The translations under genes were made by a program, and so were the position numbers. Shown piece after piece: positions 6,112 to 7,095 of a stretch of 7,095 nt of DNA (the first letter of the stretch is position 1; each line of letters opens with the position of its first letter). The stretch lies in contig JACVXW010000077.1 in the NCBI GenBank assembly GCA_015661135.1, forward strand, positions 1 to 7,095, given 5' to 3'. The notes under the pieces are model-generated. The model saw nothing but the letters and a program-made list of their open reading frames with translations. It did no database searches and was not told the origin of the DNA. The DNA is from Chloroflexota bacterium. GTDB taxonomy: Bacteria; Chloroflexota; Limnocylindria; Limnocylindrales; CSP1-4.

Positions 6112-6479
6112 CACAGGACCTCCGGGGCGAGCGAGACGATCTTCATGTAGTTCCGGTCCCGGAGTTCGCGGGCCACCGGGCCGAAGATCCGGGTCCCGCG
6201 CGGGTTTCCCTGGTTGTTGATGAGCACGGCGGCGTTCTCGTCGAAGCGGATGTAGCTGCCGTCCGGCCGTCCGTACTCCTTGACGGTGCGGACGATGACG
6301 GCTCGAACCACGTCGCCCTTCTTGACCGCGGCGTTCGGGATCGCCTGCTTGACGCTGGCGATGATCACGTCACCGACGCCGGCCGTCGTCTTGAGCGACC
6401 GGCCCATGACCCGGATGCACTGGATCGTGCGCGCGCCCGTGTTGTCGGCAACCTTGAGGCGGGACTGCGGCTGGATCAC
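6111..6479 (-). CDS. rplN: 50S ribosomal protein L14
   Basis: L14 lies at the subunit interface of the 50S particle and helps form bridges to 16S rRNA. The 122-residue protein is of exact family length and highly conserved. It begins MIQPQSRLKVADNTGARTIQ, then GVGDVIIASVKQAIPNAAVKKG, RAVIVRTVKEYGRPDGSYIR, and the signature FDENAAVLINNQGNPRGTRI with FGPVARELRDRNYMKIVSLAPEVL spanning the C-terminus. The start is GTG, overlapping the rpsQ stop as GTGA and supported by GGGGAGG upstream. Confidence 0.97.
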   Translation of the reverse strand: MIQPQSRLKVADNTGARTIQCIRVMGRSLKTTAGVGDVIIASVKQAIPNAAVKKGDVVRAVIVRTVKEYGRPDGSYIRFDENAAVLINNQGNPRGTRIFGPVARELRDRNYMKIVSLAPEVL

Positions 6480-6892
6480 GCGTCCTCCCCTGCCGGATCG
6501 GCCTGGGGCTGGTCGCCCTCCGCGATGGCGTCATGGCGAGCGCGGCCGGGGTGCGCGGCAGCGTGGATGGCCTCGGACACCTCCGCCTCCTCGCTCACCA
6601 CATCGGCGGACGACCCATGGTCACCCGCCCGGGCGAGGACCTGGACCAGGCGCCAGCGCTTGGTGGCGGAGAGCGGACGCGACTCCTCGATGAGGACCGT
6701 GTCGCCGACGCGGGCATCATTCAACTCGTCGTGGGCCTTGAACTTGGTGGTCAGGCGGATGACGCGCTTGTAGAGCCGGTGGCGCGCCAGGCGTTCGATG
6801 GACACGACGATCGTCTTGTCCATCTTGTCGCTGACGACGCGGCCGGTCTTGGTCTTGCGCTGGCCGCGGGCGGGGGAGGTCGATTCAGTCAT
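6476..6892 (-). CDS. rpsQ: 30S ribosomal protein S17 with an acidic C-terminal tail
   Basis: S17 is an OB-fold primary binding protein of 16S rRNA. Residues 10-89 match the family: RKTKTGRVVSDKMDKTIVVS, then LARHRLYKRVIRLTTKFKAHDE, VGDTVLIEESRPLSATKRW and the closing strand RLVQVLARA. Most S17 proteins end about here, at 80-90 residues. This one continues for about 49 residues, rich in Ala, Glu, Asp and His (such as VVSEEAEVSEAIHAAAH and GDQPQADPAGEDA), with no recognised domain. The ATG has AAGGAA overlapping the rpmC stop six bases ahead. The tail ends in a four-base overlap with rplN and also carries the rplN ribosome binding site. Core identity is certain. Confidence 0.96.
   Translation of the reverse strand: MTESTSPARGQRKTKTGRVVSDKMDKTIVVSIERLARHRLYKRVIRLTTKFKAHDELNDARVGDTVLIEESRPLSATKRWRLVQVLARAGDHGSSADVVSEEAEVSEAIHAAAHPGRARHDAIAEGDQPQADPAGEDA
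6484..6490 (-). promoter_or_regulatory. Ribosome binding site of rplN, inside rpsQ
   Basis: GGGGAGG lies four bases before the GTG of rplN and within the last codons of rpsQ. It fixes the non-ATG start of L14 at the position the conserved protein N-terminus requires. Confidence 0.75.
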
Positions 6893-6903
6893 GACGTGTT
6901 CCT

Positions 6904-7095
6904 TCAGGCCGACTTGCGCGCGGCGACGGCCGTCTGCGAGGTGAGCCGCTCGCGCTGAACCGTGAGGATCCGGGCGATCCGTCGGCGGGTCTGCGGAATC
7001 GTGCTGGTGTCGTTGAGCTGGCGGGTGGACAGCGCGAACCGGGCACTCCAGAGATCCTGCTTCGCGTCGCGAAGCGCCTCGGTGAGCTCCGTGTC
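6904..7095 (-). CDS. rpmC: 50S ribosomal protein L29, C-terminal part (runs off the right edge)
   Basis: Sixty-three codons and a TGA, with no start inside the window. The frame reads DTELTEALRDAKQDLWSARF, then ALSTRQLNDTSTIPQTRRRI and ARILTVQRERLTSQTAVAAR. This is the L29 two-helix hairpin: the first helix ends in LWSARFALSTRQL, where most family members have LFxLRFQxATGQL, and the second contains RRRIARILTVQRER. L29 sits by the nascent-peptide exit tunnel and contributes to the docking site for exported chains. Only the first few residues are likely to be missing. It directly precedes rpsQ (11-base gap), as in S10 operons, so rplP is expected just beyond the edge. The C-terminal SQTAVAARKSA is a short tail past the usual end. 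Confidence 0.92.
   Translation of the reverse strand, partial: DTELTEALRDAKQDLWSARFALSTRQLNDTSTIPQTRRRIARILTVQRERLTSQTAVAARKSA

Noticed and set aside
1..7095. tRNA, rRNA, CRISPR, riboswitch, promoter or terminator
   Set aside because: Coding genes fill the window, with gaps of at most 19 bases. I saw no cloverleaf, repeat-spacer pattern or hairpin followed by a T run on the transcribed strand.

Overview
This window is a housekeeping ribosomal-protein operon read entirely from the minus strand, so transcription runs from high to low coordinates. In that direction the genes are rpmC (L29, 5' end cut by the window edge), rpsQ (S17), rplN (L14), rplX (L24), rplE (L5), rpsZ (S14, zinc type), rpsH (S8), rplF (L6), rplR (L18), rpsE (S5), rpmD (L30), rplO (L15), secY, adk and map (methionine aminopeptidase, only its first 28 codons present). 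This is the classic bacterial order: the end of the S10 operon running into the spc operon, followed by the secY-adk-map group found in many Gram-positive and related phyla.

The DNA is very G+C rich, with GC-ending codons throughout and four GTG starts (rplN, rpsE, secY, map). The zinc-type S14, the presence of L30, the secY-adk-map order and the style of S17 and L14 point to a high-GC Terrabacteria lineage. My best guess is a Chloroflexota bacterium, with Actinomycetota the main alternative. This is inference from protein style; no alignment was possible.

Layout: 6904-7095 is L29; 5671-6892 holds S17, L14 and L24; 4519-5671 holds L5, S14 and S8; 2027-4511 holds L6, L18, S5, L30 and L15; 769-2023 is secY; 87-752 is adk; 1-85 is the start of map. 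Genes abut or overlap by 1 to 11 bases, and the longest gap is 19 bases. There is no intergenic stretch that could hold a separate gene, and I see no promoter, terminator, RNA gene, repeat array or mobile element. The genes form one translationally coupled unit that makes ribosome parts, the membrane channel that ribosomes dock on (SecY), an enzyme of adenylate balance (Adk) and the enzyme that trims initiator methionine (Map).

The main anomaly is in secY. The reading frame breaks at about position 1335, inside the cytoplasmic loop between membrane segments 6 and 7, and about ten conserved residues are missing there. This fits a 29-base deletion. Because secY is essential, an assembly or sequencing error is the likeliest cause, but a true lesion cannot be excluded. 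Smaller oddities are long low-complexity C-terminal tails on L15 and S17, an insertion and a four-cysteine motif in L24, and a zinc site in the Adk lid that has lost one cysteine. I found no previously undescribed system here.
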